Source of the DNA: Pseudonocardia acidicola
Lineage (GTDB): Bacteria; Actinomycetota; Actinomycetes; Mycobacteriales; Pseudonocardiaceae
Length of the DNA: 64,000 bases
Reading direction: 5' to 3'
Assembly (NCBI RefSeq): GCF_012911935.1
Contig: NZ_JAAXLA010000001.1
Coordinates: 62,001-126,000, forward strand
Made by a program: the position numbers and the translations under genes. Numbering within the stretch: position 1 is the stretch's first letter; each line of letters opens with the position of its first letter. Below, piece by piece: positions 45,430-53,182 of the stretch. The notes beneath the pieces were generated by a model. It saw only the letters and a list, made by a program, of their open reading frames with translations, searched no databases and was not told where the DNA came from.

Positions 45430-46446
45430 ATGACCACCAGCGAGAGATCCGGGCGGCGCCGGGCGAAGACCTGGAGCCTGCTCGGCGACGTGCGCCGCAA
45501 GGTGACCCCGTACGAGGCGGTCACCGCCGGGTTCCACTACCACTTCCGCCGCGACCCGGCGCCCTTCGAGCTCGACCCGGACATGCCGCTGAACCGGTGG
45601 TACCTCGAGCACCGCGAGGGCTCGCCGTTCCAGGTGCCGAACTGGGAGGACTACCGCGACCCGTTCAAGCTGACCTACAAGGAGTACATCTCGCGCCAGC
45701 ACGAGCGGGAGCTCTACCTCGACCGCCTGATCGACCGGTACGAGGAGCTCGACGCCGCGGCCGGGCTGGACGCCGGCTGGGTGGCGACGCTCGAGCAGCT
45801 GTTCGTCCCGCTGCGCTTCCCCCTGCACGGTCTGCAGATGATCAGCCTGTACGTGGGGCAGATGGCGCCGTCGTCCTACATCACCAACCCGGCGGCGTTC
45901 CAGGCCGGCGACGAGATGCGCCGGATCCAGCGGATCGCGTACTGGACCAAGGTGCTGGCCAACGCGCACGGCGGGAACCTCGCCACCACCGACGCCGCGC
46001 GCGGGCCGTGGACCACCGGCGAGGCCTGGCAGCCGCTGCGCGAGACGATCGAGAAGCTGCTGATCGCCTACGATTGGGGCGAGGCCTTCAGCGCGCTGAA
46101 CCTGGTGGTCAAACCGGCGATCGACACCCTGCTCGACCGGCAGCTGGCCGGGCTCGCCGACCGCAACGGCGACGCGTTCCTCGGGCTGCTGTTCGCCGAG
46201 TTCGACCACGACGCGCAGCGCAGCCGCCAATGGTCGCAGGCCCTGGTGCGGTATGCGCTCGCCGCGGATCCCGCGCTGCGCGACGTGCTCGGCGGCTGGG
46301 TGGCGGCCTGGACCCCGCGGGCCGACGCCGCCGTCGCCGGGCTGGCGCCGCTGTTCGAGGGCGCGCCGGTGCCGATGAAGGCCGACGAGATCACCGCGGC
46401 CGTTCAGACGGGCCGGGCCGAGCTGCTGGCGGCCTGCGGGCTGTAG
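45430..46446 (+). CDS. tmoE: Aromatic monooxygenase beta subunit
   Basis: Structural hydroxylase subunit of 338 residues related to alpha but without iron ligands. Family segments are RRKTWSLLGDVRRKVTPYE-like at the start, FKLTYKEYISRQHERELYLD and PLRFPLHGLQMISLYVGQMA. It starts 2 nt after the tmoD stop. It is the last gene: the next gene is a convergent iclR, so no tmoF reductase is encoded here. Confidence 0.92.
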   Translation: MTTSERSGRRRAKTWSLLGDVRRKVTPYEAVTAGFHYHFRRDPAPFELDPDMPLNRWYLEHREGSPFQVPNWEDYRDPFKLTYKEYISRQHERELYLDRLIDRYEELDAAAGLDAGWVATLEQLFVPLRFPLHGLQMISLYVGQMAPSSYITNPAAFQAGDEMRRIQRIAYWTKVLANAHGGNLATTDAARGPWTTGEAWQPLRETIEKLLIAYDWGEAFSALNLVVKPAIDTLLDRQLAGLADRNGDAFLGLLFAEFDHDAQRSRQWSQALVRYALAADPALRDVLGGWVAAWTPRADAAVAGLAPLFEGAPVPMKADEITAAVQTGRAELLAACGL

Positions 46447-46512
46447 CTGCCGGGCTCCCGGACCACGGCGGTCCGGCCGCCGCCCGGCTCATCGGGTCGC
46501 AGGTGGTTCCGT

Positions 46513-47307
46513 TCAGCGGCGTGCCCGGGCGGCGTGGCCCAGCCGCCGGGAGATGACCGTGGCCGCGTCGGTGACCAGCGCGGTGTGCCGGCGCCGCGCG
46601 CCCTCGTCCTTGCGGCCCGTGGGCCAGGCGATGCTCAGGGCGGCGATGACGGTGCCGGTCGCGTCCCGGATGGGTGCGCCGACGGAGGTGAGGCCGCGAC
46701 GGCTCTCCTCGTCGTTGCCCGCCCACCCGCGGGCGGCGACGGCCCGCAACTGGGTGATCAGGGCGTCGGTGTCGACGATCGTCTGGCTGGTGAGCCGGGT
46801 CAGGTTCTGCTGCTCGATCCGCGCTCGCAGCTCGTCCTCGGGCAGCGCGGCGAGCAGCACCTTGCCGGTGGACGTGCTGTGCGCCGGGAGCCGGGTGCCG
46901 ACGCGGGTGAAGATGCTGACGGTTTCGAGGCCCTCGAGGCGCTCGACGAAGACCACCTCGAGCCCGTCGAGCACGGCGATGTGCACGGTCTCCCGGGTGC
47001 TGTGCCGCAGCGAGGCCATCACCGGCAGCGCGGCCTCGTGCAGATCCAGATGCGGGGCGACGGCCGCGCCGAGCTCGTAGACCGCGAGGCCGAGCCGGTA
47101 GCGGCCGGGGGCGGCGCCGCGGTCGAGCAGCCGCTCGTCGGCGAGGGTCGCCAGCAGCCGGTGCACCGTGGACGTTCCCAGGCGCAGCCGCCGGGCCAGC
47201 TCGCTGACCCCGAGCTCGCGATCGGTGTGCGAGAACTCCTTGAGCAGCCGCGCCGCGTTGCGGACCGACGACAGCCGCTCGGGGCGGCGCTGCGGGTTTC
47301 CCTCCAT
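46513..47307 (-). CDS. IclR family regulator between the monooxygenase and Rieske genes
   Basis: Regulator of 264 residues. The helix-turn-helix is LGVSELARRLRLGTSTVHRL. Effector-domain marks are VHIAVLDGLEVVFVERLEG, LPAHSTSTGKVLLAAL and LTSVGAPIRDATG. ATG 47307. It is divergent from the second Rieske oxygenase gene, 78 bp away, and convergent with tmoE, so it probably controls one or both. The repeat CCCT-N5-CGGG overlaps its start codon. Confidence 0.9.
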   Translation of the reverse strand: MEGNPQRRPERLSSVRNAARLLKEFSHTDRELGVSELARRLRLGTSTVHRLLATLADERLLDRGAAPGRYRLGLAVYELGAAVAPHLDLHEAALPVMASLRHSTRETVHIAVLDGLEVVFVERLEGLETVSIFTRVGTRLPAHSTSTGKVLLAALPEDELRARIEQQNLTRLTSQTIVDTDALITQLRAVAARGWAGNDEESRRGLTSVGAPIRDATGTVIAALSIAWPTGRKDEGARRRHTALVTDAATVISRRLGHAARARR

Positions 47308-47385
47308 GCGGGAAGCATCTCTTGTTCGCGGTGACCGGCGCTACATAACGTCGATACCGCCGCCGAGCGAGGGAGACCACCACCG

Positions 47386-48648
47386 ATGCTGACTGCCGAG
47401 CAGAACGACGAGCTGACCCAGGTCGAGGCCGGAACCCCGATGGGTGAGGTGTTGCGCCGCTACTGGTACCCCGTCGCCTTCACCCGCGAACTGGCCGAGT
47501 TCCCGGTCAAGCGGGTCGAGTTGCTGGGCGAGTTCTTCGCGCTGTGGCGCAGCCCGAGCGGACGGTACGGGATCATGCCCGAGCCGTGCCCGCACCGGAA
47601 GGCGTCGATGGCCTACGGGGTCGTCGAGGCCGACGGCCTGCGCTGCCCGTACCACGGCTGGGTCTTCAACCCCGACGGGGAGTGCGTCGAGCAGCCCGCC
47701 GAGCGGGACAACACGCAGTTCCAGAAGCGGGTCACGGCGCAGGCGGGCAGGGTCGAGGAGCTCGGCGGGCTGATCTGGGCCTACGTCGGCCCGATGCCCG
47801 CGCCCGAACTGCCGCGATTCGACACCTACGTCATGGAGGGCTTCCGCGACATCGGCTGGGCGGACCTGCCGTGCAACTACGTGCAGATCATGGAGAACGC
47901 GGTCGACCCGCACCACGTCGAGTTCCTGCACGGGCGCTACTTCGAGTTCGTCGGCCGCCACGAGGGCTTCACCGCGCCCGCGTCGTTCGGCAAGAAGCAC
48001 GTCAAGGTCGGCTTCGACGCGTTCGAGTGGGGGATCATCAAGCGCCGCGTCGTCGAGGGGGCGAGCGAGGAGGACGACGACTGGAAGGTCGGCCACCCGC
48101 TGGTGTTCCCGTACAACATGCGCGTCGGCGGCGGCGGTATCCACCAGATGCAGATCCGGGTGCCGATCAACCGCACGACCACCCGGTTCATGCTCTACAC
48201 GGTGCACAGCCCCGACGGCTACGAGCACGTCGACCAGCCGGTGATCCCGGACTACGAGCTGCCGGTGCTCGACGCCCACGGCCGCCACGTCACCAACTAC
48301 GTCGAGGGCCAGGACATCATGGCCTGGGTGACGCAGGGCGCGATCACCGACCGCACCACCGAGCACCTGGGGCGCAGCGACATCGGCGTGGCCATGCTGC
48401 GCAAGATGTTCCGCGAGCAGATGGACCGGGTGGCGAAGGGGCTGGACCCGCTCGGCACCATCCGCGAGAAGCACGAGCGCATCGACCTGCCGTGTGAGAA
48501 GGACAAGTTCCACGCCGGTGCGCAGTTCGCGCTGGACTTCTGCGACATGGGCTCCAGCCGGTTCTCCCCGATGCTGGACACCATCAAGAAGATCCACATC
48601 AGCGCGGCCGACAAGGTCGCCTCGGAGAAGGCGGCAGCTGCGCAGTGA
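47386..48648 (+). CDS. Rieske non-heme iron oxygenase alpha subunit, second copy
   Basis: Paralogue of the enzyme at 29333, with 420 residues. The Rieske motifs are CPHRKASMAYG and CPYHGWVFN. The catalytic iron site is NAVDPHHVEFLHGRY. Many stretches are shared between the two copies (GTPMGE, LRRYW, DDDWKVGHPLVFP-like). The pair have probably duplicated together with the tiny cysteine-rich gene behind them. No reductase or ferredoxin gene is adjacent. The basic, Ala-rich end (ASEKAAAAQ) is extra. Starts MLTAEQNDELTQ. Confidence 0.92.
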   Translation: MLTAEQNDELTQVEAGTPMGEVLRRYWYPVAFTRELAEFPVKRVELLGEFFALWRSPSGRYGIMPEPCPHRKASMAYGVVEADGLRCPYHGWVFNPDGECVEQPAERDNTQFQKRVTAQAGRVEELGGLIWAYVGPMPAPELPRFDTYVMEGFRDIGWADLPCNYVQIMENAVDPHHVEFLHGRYFEFVGRHEGFTAPASFGKKHVKVGFDAFEWGIIKRRVVEGASEEDDDWKVGHPLVFPYNMRVGGGGIHQMQIRVPINRTTTRFMLYTVHSPDGYEHVDQPVIPDYELPVLDAHGRHVTNYVEGQDIMAWVTQGAITDRTTEHLGRSDIGVAMLRKMFREQMDRVAKGLDPLGTIREKHERIDLPCEKDKFHAGAQFALDFCDMGSSRFSPMLDTIKKIHISAADKVASEKAAAAQ

Positions 48649-48890
48649 CCGGGCGACCCGCGGGGCACACGTTGGTGGACCGGCGCTTCGCCGCCGACGC
48701 CGAGGCGCACCGGCGCGATGCCCCGCGGTTCTGCCCGCGCTGCGCCGGCGAACTGGCCGGATCCGGCATCGTCACCGAGTTCTGGGAGGCCGAGGACCGG
48801 CGGTTCTACTGCTGGTGCGGCGGCTGCGGCTGGACCGGCGAGGTGATCCCGTCGGGCTCCGGCGTGCTCGGCCACGAACCGGAGCACTGA
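48645..48890 (+). CDS. Tiny cysteine-rich protein coupled to the second Rieske oxygenase
   Basis: Protein of 81 residues. After a 24-residue N-terminal extension it has FCPRCAGEL, then EFWEAEDRRFYCWCGGCGW, and ends LGHEPEH. It matches the 57-residue protein at 29163 in cysteine spacing (CPxC and CWCxxC), in the EFW-x3-DR motif and in the final HEPEH. GTG 48645 overlaps the Rieske stop by 4 nt. A one-metal ribbon is likely. Whether it carries electrons, delivers iron or stabilises the oxygenase is unknown. Confidence 0.75.
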   Translation: MTGRPAGHTLVDRRFAADAEAHRRDAPRFCPRCAGELAGSGIVTEFWEAEDRRFYCWCGGCGWTGEVIPSGSGVLGHEPEH

Positions 48891-48959
48891 CCGCTCGGCC
48901 ACCGGGCCCCGGACCGCCGGCGCGCCGGGCCGCGCGGTTGACGCGCGCGCCCGGCGGGC

Positions 48960-48993
48960 AGATCGTCGTCCCCGGACGGCATGACGACGATCT
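48960..48993. promoter_or_regulatory. 11-bp inverted repeat before the aminotransferase gene
   Basis: AGATCGTCGTC and GACGACGATCT are exact complements with a 12-bp spacer, ending 12 bp before ATG 49006 and abutting the GGGGGG ribosome-binding site. It may be an operator or a hairpin controlling translation. A GC-rich imperfect hairpin (about 48914-48958) just upstream could end the Rieske transcript. Confidence 0.55.
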
Positions 48994-49005
48994 CGGGGGG
49001 ATCGG

Positions 49006-50286
49006 ATGAGCGGGCAGGGACAACCAGGTGGGAGCCGGGCCGGTGGCAGCACGCTGCCGCCGGGGCGGCTGTGGCACGCACAGGCGAGCATGCCCGCCGT
49101 CGGCACCGACCGGATTGTGATCACCCGCGGCGAGGGCTGCTACGTCTGGGACACGGGAGGCCGCAAGCTCTTCGACACCACCGCGGCCCTCTGGTACGCG
49201 AACGTCGGGCACGGCCGCGCGGAGATCGCCGACGCGGTCGCCGACCAGATGCGCCGGCTGGAGACCTTCCACTCCTTCGGCCGCTACACCAACGACGTCG
49301 CCCTCGACCTCGCGGAGCGGGTCGCCGCGATGGCGCCACTGCCCGACGGCCGGGTGTTCTTCACCAGCGGCGGGTCGGACGCGGTGGACACCGCGGGCAA
49401 GCTGGCCCGCCGGCACTGGGACCTGCAGGGCCGGTCCGGCAAGCGCACCGTGATCAGCCGGGAGCTGGCCTACCACGGACTGCACGCGTTCGGCACCAGC
49501 ATCGCCGGCCTGGAGGCGAACCGGGTCGGCTACGGCGAGCTGATCCGCGAGACGCTGCGGGTGCCGCCCAACGACGCCGACGCACTGGAAGCGACCATTG
49601 CCCGGCACGGCGCGGACACGATCGCCGCGTTCATCGCCGAGCCGGTGATCGGAACCGGCGGGGTCGTCCCGCCCGCCCCCGGCTACCTGAACCGGGTCGC
49701 GGAGATCTGCCGGGACAACGACATCCTGTTCATCGCCGACGAGGTCATCACCGGTTTCGGCCGCACCGGGCAGCTGTTCGGCTGCCGGCGCTACGGCGTC
49801 GAGCCCGACATCGTGCTGATGGCCAAGGGCATCACCTCGGGCTACCTGCCGCTGGGCGCGGTGGTGGCCGCCCCGCCGATCTGGGAGCCGTACTGGACCG
49901 GGGATGCCGACTTCAAGCACGGGCTGACCTACTCCGGGCACGCGGCCGCCTGCGCCGCCGCGATGGCCAACCTGGACATCATCGAGCGCGAAGGGCTGGT
50001 CGGCCACGTCGCCGCGATGGAGCCGGTGCTGGCCGATGCGCTCGCCCCGGTGGCGGCGCACCCGCTGGTCCGCGAGGTCCGCGGCCCGGTCGGGCTGCTC
50101 GCCGGGGTCGCGCTGAACGACCCGGACACCGCGACCGCGGTCGCCGAGGCCGCGGTCGACGCCGGCTACGTGACCCGGGTGATCGTCGGTGACACGCTGC
50201 AGATCTCACCGCCGTTCGTCGTCACCGCCGAGGAGCTGCGCCGGTTGGCCGCCGATCTGCTCCGTCTGCTCGACGCGGCGGGTTAG
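49006..50286 (+). CDS. Class III PLP-dependent aminotransferase
   Basis: Aminotransferase of 426 residues of the omega/beta-alanine:pyruvate type. Marks are LFDTTAALWYANVGHGR, FFTSGGSDAVDTAGKLAR, the cofactor Asp in ILFIADEVITGFGRTG, and the PLP-binding Lys in VLMAKGITSGYLPLGA. First gene of a three-gene unit with the thioredoxin-like and UGSC proteins (9-nt gap, then a 10-nt overlap). The link between amine transfer and the selenoprotein is not known to me. Confidence 0.9.
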   Translation: MSGQGQPGGSRAGGSTLPPGRLWHAQASMPAVGTDRIVITRGEGCYVWDTGGRKLFDTTAALWYANVGHGRAEIADAVADQMRRLETFHSFGRYTNDVALDLAERVAAMAPLPDGRVFFTSGGSDAVDTAGKLARRHWDLQGRSGKRTVISRELAYHGLHAFGTSIAGLEANRVGYGELIRETLRVPPNDADALEATIARHGADTIAAFIAEPVIGTGGVVPPAPGYLNRVAEICRDNDILFIADEVITGFGRTGQLFGCRRYGVEPDIVLMAKGITSGYLPLGAVVAAPPIWEPYWTGDADFKHGLTYSGHAAACAAAMANLDIIEREGLVGHVAAMEPVLADALAPVAAHPLVREVRGPVGLLAGVALNDPDTATAVAEAAVDAGYVTRVIVGDTLQISPPFVVTAEELRRLAADLLRLLDAAG

Positions 50287-50295
50287 CATCCCGGC

Positions 50296-51771
50296 ATGTC
50301 AGAGTCGGCCGCGCCCGCTGGGGACGTGACGGACGCGGCCGGGCTGCCGCGCGACGGTCTGGTCGCCGTGGTCAAGCAGGACTGCCCGACCTGCCGGCTC
50401 GTCGAACCGGTGCTGGCCCAGCTCGGCCCGGCGCTGACCGTCTTCACCCAGGACGACCCCGGGTTCCCGGCCGGGGTCGGCGACGTCCGCGACGACACCG
50501 CGCTCGATGTGAGCCTCGCGCTCGGCATCGACACCGTGCCGACGCTGCTGCGGTTCGCCGACGGCGCGGTCGTCGCACGCACCGAGGGCTGGCTGCGCGA
50601 CGAGTGGGAGGCCCTCGCCGGGGTCGGCGGGCTGGGCCCCGACCTGCCCGAGTACCGGCCCGGCTGCGGCTCCCGCACGCACGACCCGGAGGTCGCCGAG
50701 GAACTGCTGGTCCGCACCCGTGGCGGCACGCTGTCCGCGCGCCGGTTGGAGATCGCCGCGCTGGAGGACGAGGCCGAGGCGCTGTTCGACCGGGGCTGGT
50801 CCGACGGGCTCCCGGTCGTCGCCCCGACCCCGGCCCGGGTGCTGCGCATGCTCGAGGGCACCGCCCGCGCGCCGGACGAAGCGGTGGCCGTGATCCCGCC
50901 GAACCTGGTCGAGGCGACGGTCGAGAAGGTGGCGATCAACGCGGTGCTCGCCGGTTGCCGCCCGGAGTACCTGCCGGTGGTGCTGGCCGCGGTCGAGGCC
51001 GCCTGCACCGACGAGTTCAACGCGCACGGTCTGCTCGCCACCACCTGGGGCGCCGGTCCGGCGATCATCGTCAACGGCCCGGTCGCGCGGGAGATCGGGA
51101 TGAACGCCGGCGGCAACGCGCTGGGGCAGGGCAACCGGGCCAACGCCACGATCGGCCGGGCGCTGCAGCTGGTGATCCGCAACGTTGGCGGCGGGCGGCC
51201 CGGTGAGGTGGACCGGGCGACGATGGGGCACCCCGGCAAGATCGGTTTCTGCTTCGCCGAGGACGAGGCGGGCTCGCCGTGGGAGCCGCTGTCGGTGTCC
51301 CGCGGGGTCGCGCCCGGTACCTCGGCGGTCACGGTGTTCGCCGCGGAGGGCCCGCGCGGGCTCGCCGACCAGATCTCGCGCACACCCGAGTCGCTGGCCC
51401 GCTCGCTGGCCGCCGGACTGCGGTCGGTCGCGCATCCCAAGCTGCCGCTGGCCTTCGACGCGACGCTGGTCGTCTGCCCGGAGCACGGCCGGGTGTTCGC
51501 CGAGGCCGGCTGGTCGCGCGACCGGCTGGCGGCCGAGCTGGCCGAGTTGCTGGCCCTCGACCCGGCCGAGATCGAGCGCGGCGCCGGTGGCATCGAGGAG
51601 GGCCTACCGGCCGGGGCCGCGACTGCCCCGGTGCCGAAGTTCCGCCCGGGCGGGCTGCTGATCGCCTACGCCGGCGGCGGCGCCGGGATGTTCTCGACGG
51701 TGATCGGCGGCTGGGTCGGCGGCCCCGGCGGCAGCCAGCCGGTGACCAGGGAGGTGGGCCCGTGGGCCTGA
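50296..51771 (+). CDS. Thioredoxin-like domain fused to a UGSC-associated domain
   Basis: Protein of 491 residues. Residues 22-112 form a thioredoxin-like fold with VVKQDCPTCRLVEP (Cys30, Cys33) and the cis-Pro in IDTVPTLLRF. Residues 130-490 are a conserved domain that I know only from association: DRGWSDGLPVVAPTPARVLR, AGCRPEYLPVVLAA, MNAGGNALGQGNRANATIGR and CFAEDEAGSPWEPL. The gene's end overlaps the start of the UGSC selenoprotein by 10 nt, so they are co-translated. A role in reducing, or acting through, the Sec/Cys centre of its partner is likely but unproven. Confidence 0.75.
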   Translation: MSESAAPAGDVTDAAGLPRDGLVAVVKQDCPTCRLVEPVLAQLGPALTVFTQDDPGFPAGVGDVRDDTALDVSLALGIDTVPTLLRFADGAVVARTEGWLRDEWEALAGVGGLGPDLPEYRPGCGSRTHDPEVAEELLVRTRGGTLSARRLEIAALEDEAEALFDRGWSDGLPVVAPTPARVLRMLEGTARAPDEAVAVIPPNLVEATVEKVAINAVLAGCRPEYLPVVLAAVEAACTDEFNAHGLLATTWGAGPAIIVNGPVAREIGMNAGGNALGQGNRANATIGRALQLVIRNVGGGRPGEVDRATMGHPGKIGFCFAEDEAGSPWEPLSVSRGVAPGTSAVTVFAAEGPRGLADQISRTPESLARSLAAGLRSVAHPKLPLAFDATLVVCPEHGRVFAEAGWSRDRLAAELAELLALDPAEIERGAGGIEEGLPAGAATAPVPKFRPGGLLIAYAGGGAGMFSTVIGGWVGGPGGSQPVTREVGPWA

Positions 51772-52280
51772 TCGTGTTGGACCCGACCGACGAGCGGGCC
51801 CCGGCGCAGCGCGAGCCGCTGCCACGGCCGGCGTCGCTGGACGGCGCGCGGGTCGGGCTGCTCGACATCTCCAAGGCCCGCGGGAACGTGTTCCTCGACC
51901 GGCTGGCCGAGTTGCTCGCCGCGCAGGGCGTGGCAGTGCGCCGCTACGCCAAGCCGACGTTCGCCAAGCCGATGCCGCCGGACCTGCGCCGGGAGATCGC
52001 CGCGGAGTGCGACGTGGTGATCGAGGCCCTCGCCGATTGAGGCTCGTGCACGTCGTGCAGTGTGCACGACTTCGTCACCCTCGAGGGCCAGGGCGTGCGC
52101 GCCGCGTTCGTCGCCTCCTCGGAGTTCGTCGCGGCGGCCGCGGCGCAGGCCCGCGCGCTGGGTTACGCGCGGGTGCCCGCGGTGTTCGTGCCGCACCCCA
52201 TCCAGGACCGCACCGACGCCGAGATGCGCGAACTCGCCGAGCAGGCCCTGGAGATGATCCTCGCCGCCGTCACCGGGTGA
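51762..52280 (+). CDS. UGSC family selenoprotein (in-frame TGA as selenocysteine)
   Basis: Protein of 172 residues read through one TGA. GTG 51762 follows GGAGGTGG. Residues 1-92 end IAAECDVVIEALAD. The TGA at 52038-52040 is codon 93 and is followed in the same frame by GSCTSCSVHDFVTLEGQGV and a further 60 family-like residues to a second TGA at 52278. The result ADUGSCTSCSVHD is the hallmark of the UGSC family, in which other members have Cys at this place. A hairpin suited to a bacterial SECIS lies directly after the TGA. A frameshift or simple stop would not leave the frame and motif intact. Function unknown; probably a redox enzyme. Confidence 0.88.
52044..52069 (+). promoter_or_regulatory. 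Candidate bacterial SECIS hairpin
   Basis: TCGTGCAC and its exact complement GTGCACGA form an 8-bp stem around the 10-base loop GTCGTGCAGT, starting 3 nt after the UGA. The loop begins with G and U, as common in bacterial SECIS elements. The distance from UGA to loop is 11 nt, a little shorter than usual. Confidence 0.6.
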
Positions 52281-52350
52281 ACCGCGGCGTACCGGCCATC
52301 CGGCGTCGCCGGGCTGATCAGCTCAGGGGGGATCGCGCTGACCGGGGGCG

Positions 52351-52545
52351 CTGGGGGAGCAGTTCGGTCCTTACCTGCTCGAAGAGCTCGTCGGGCGCGG
52401 CGATGGATCGGCCACGGCGGCCACCCCGGTCTGCGGGCATGTTGTCCGAGCTGCCCGAGGTCGCCGCCGCATCGGGCCCGGTGCTTGCCGGCGTCGACGA
52501 GCGCTGCACCGTCGTGGGCGGTGACTGCTTCGCACGTGCCCCGGG
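52351..52545 (+). pseudogene. Gene remnants: protein-kinase N terminus and methyltransferase fragment
   Basis: The 306-bp gap after the selenoprotein holds two scraps. 52351-52404 translates to LGEQFGPYLLEELVGRGD, the typical start of a serine/threonine protein kinase up to its Gly-rich loop. 52439-52545 translates to LSELPEVAAASGPVLAG and RCTVVGGDCFA, the SAM-binding region of an O-methyltransferase. They are in different frames and neither is complete. The rest of the gap shows nothing I recognise. Confidence 0.6.
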
Positions 52546-52586
52546 CCGCACCCGGTGATCGAGGCCGTCCCGGTGTGAGCGCCGGT

Positions 52587-52967
52587 TCAGCCTTCCCCGC
52601 GGGCGTGCGCGCGCAGCCGCTCCGCCCAGGACCGCGGCGCCGGCGGCTCGCCCACGTCGGCGAACCACCGGCCGTCGCGCTGCAGCACCGGGTAGACGCC
52701 CAGTCGGTACTGCGGGGTGGTGTCGCACTCCCCGGTCTCGGCGTCGAAGCGGTACCAGTGCCACGGGCAGACGATCATCTGCCCGTCGCGGAACCAGCCC
52801 TGCTCCATCGGCCCGCGGTTGTGCGGGCAGACGGCGTCGGTGACCCGGTAACCCTGGTCGTCGCCGGTGCGGAACACGGCGAAGCGGCGACCGTCGGCGG
52901 CGCTGACCACCCAGGACCGGGCGCCGGCCGTGGTGCCGGCCGGCGCGTCGAGCGCGACCAGGGTCAC
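52587..52967 (-). CDS. Rieske 2Fe-2S ferredoxin-like protein
   Basis: Small Rieske protein of 126 residues. The cluster motifs are VCPHNRGPMEQG and VCPWHWYRFD, and the C terminus is a short helical tail (SWAERLRAHARGEG). GTG 52967 overlaps the tautomerase stop by 4 nt, so it is the last gene of the hydratase operon. It could pass electrons to the Rieske oxygenases or to an extradiol dioxygenase, as XylT-type ferredoxins do for catechol dioxygenase, though those are plant-type rather than Rieske. Confidence 0.88.
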   Translation of the reverse strand: MTLVALDAPAGTTAGARSWVVSAADGRRFAVFRTGDDQGYRVTDAVCPHNRGPMEQGWFRDGQMIVCPWHWYRFDAETGECDTTPQYRLGVYPVLQRDGRWFADVGEPPAPRSWAERLRAHARGEG

Positions 52968-53167
52968 CGCCGGCCGGACGCCCGCAGCTCCGCGAGCGTC
53001 TCGCCGCCGACGAACCAGTGCTCCGGTTCGCACTCGGTCAGCACGACGCGGATCGACTCCCGCTTCGCCCCGATCGACGACTCCACGGCGTCGGTGATGG
53101 CCTGCCCCAGCGCGTTGAGCTGCTCCGGGCTGCGGCCCCGGCCGATGGTGACCTGGATCAACGGCAT
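52964..53167 (-). CDS. 4-oxalocrotonate tautomerase
   Basis: Enzyme of 67 residues that converts 2-hydroxymuconate to 2-oxohex-3-enedioate. It starts MPLIQVTIGRGRSPEQLNAL, giving the catalytic N-terminal Pro, and has the Arg-containing SIGAKRESIRVVL segment and WFVGG near the end. GGAGGA precedes ATG. It lies between the decarboxylase and the Rieske ferredoxin. It needs hydroxymuconate from the semialdehyde dehydrogenase encoded at 22.6 kb. Confidence 0.9.
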   Translation of the reverse strand: MPLIQVTIGRGRSPEQLNALGQAITDAVESSIGAKRESIRVVLTECEPEHWFVGGETLAELRASGRR

Positions 53168-53182
53168 CGTCGTCCTCCTTCG

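Noticed and set aside
52038..52040. TGA read as an ordinary stop or a nonsense mutation
   Set aside because: The frame continues with family-like sequence, the codon falls exactly on the U of UGSC, and a hairpin follows; readthrough as selenocysteine explains all three.
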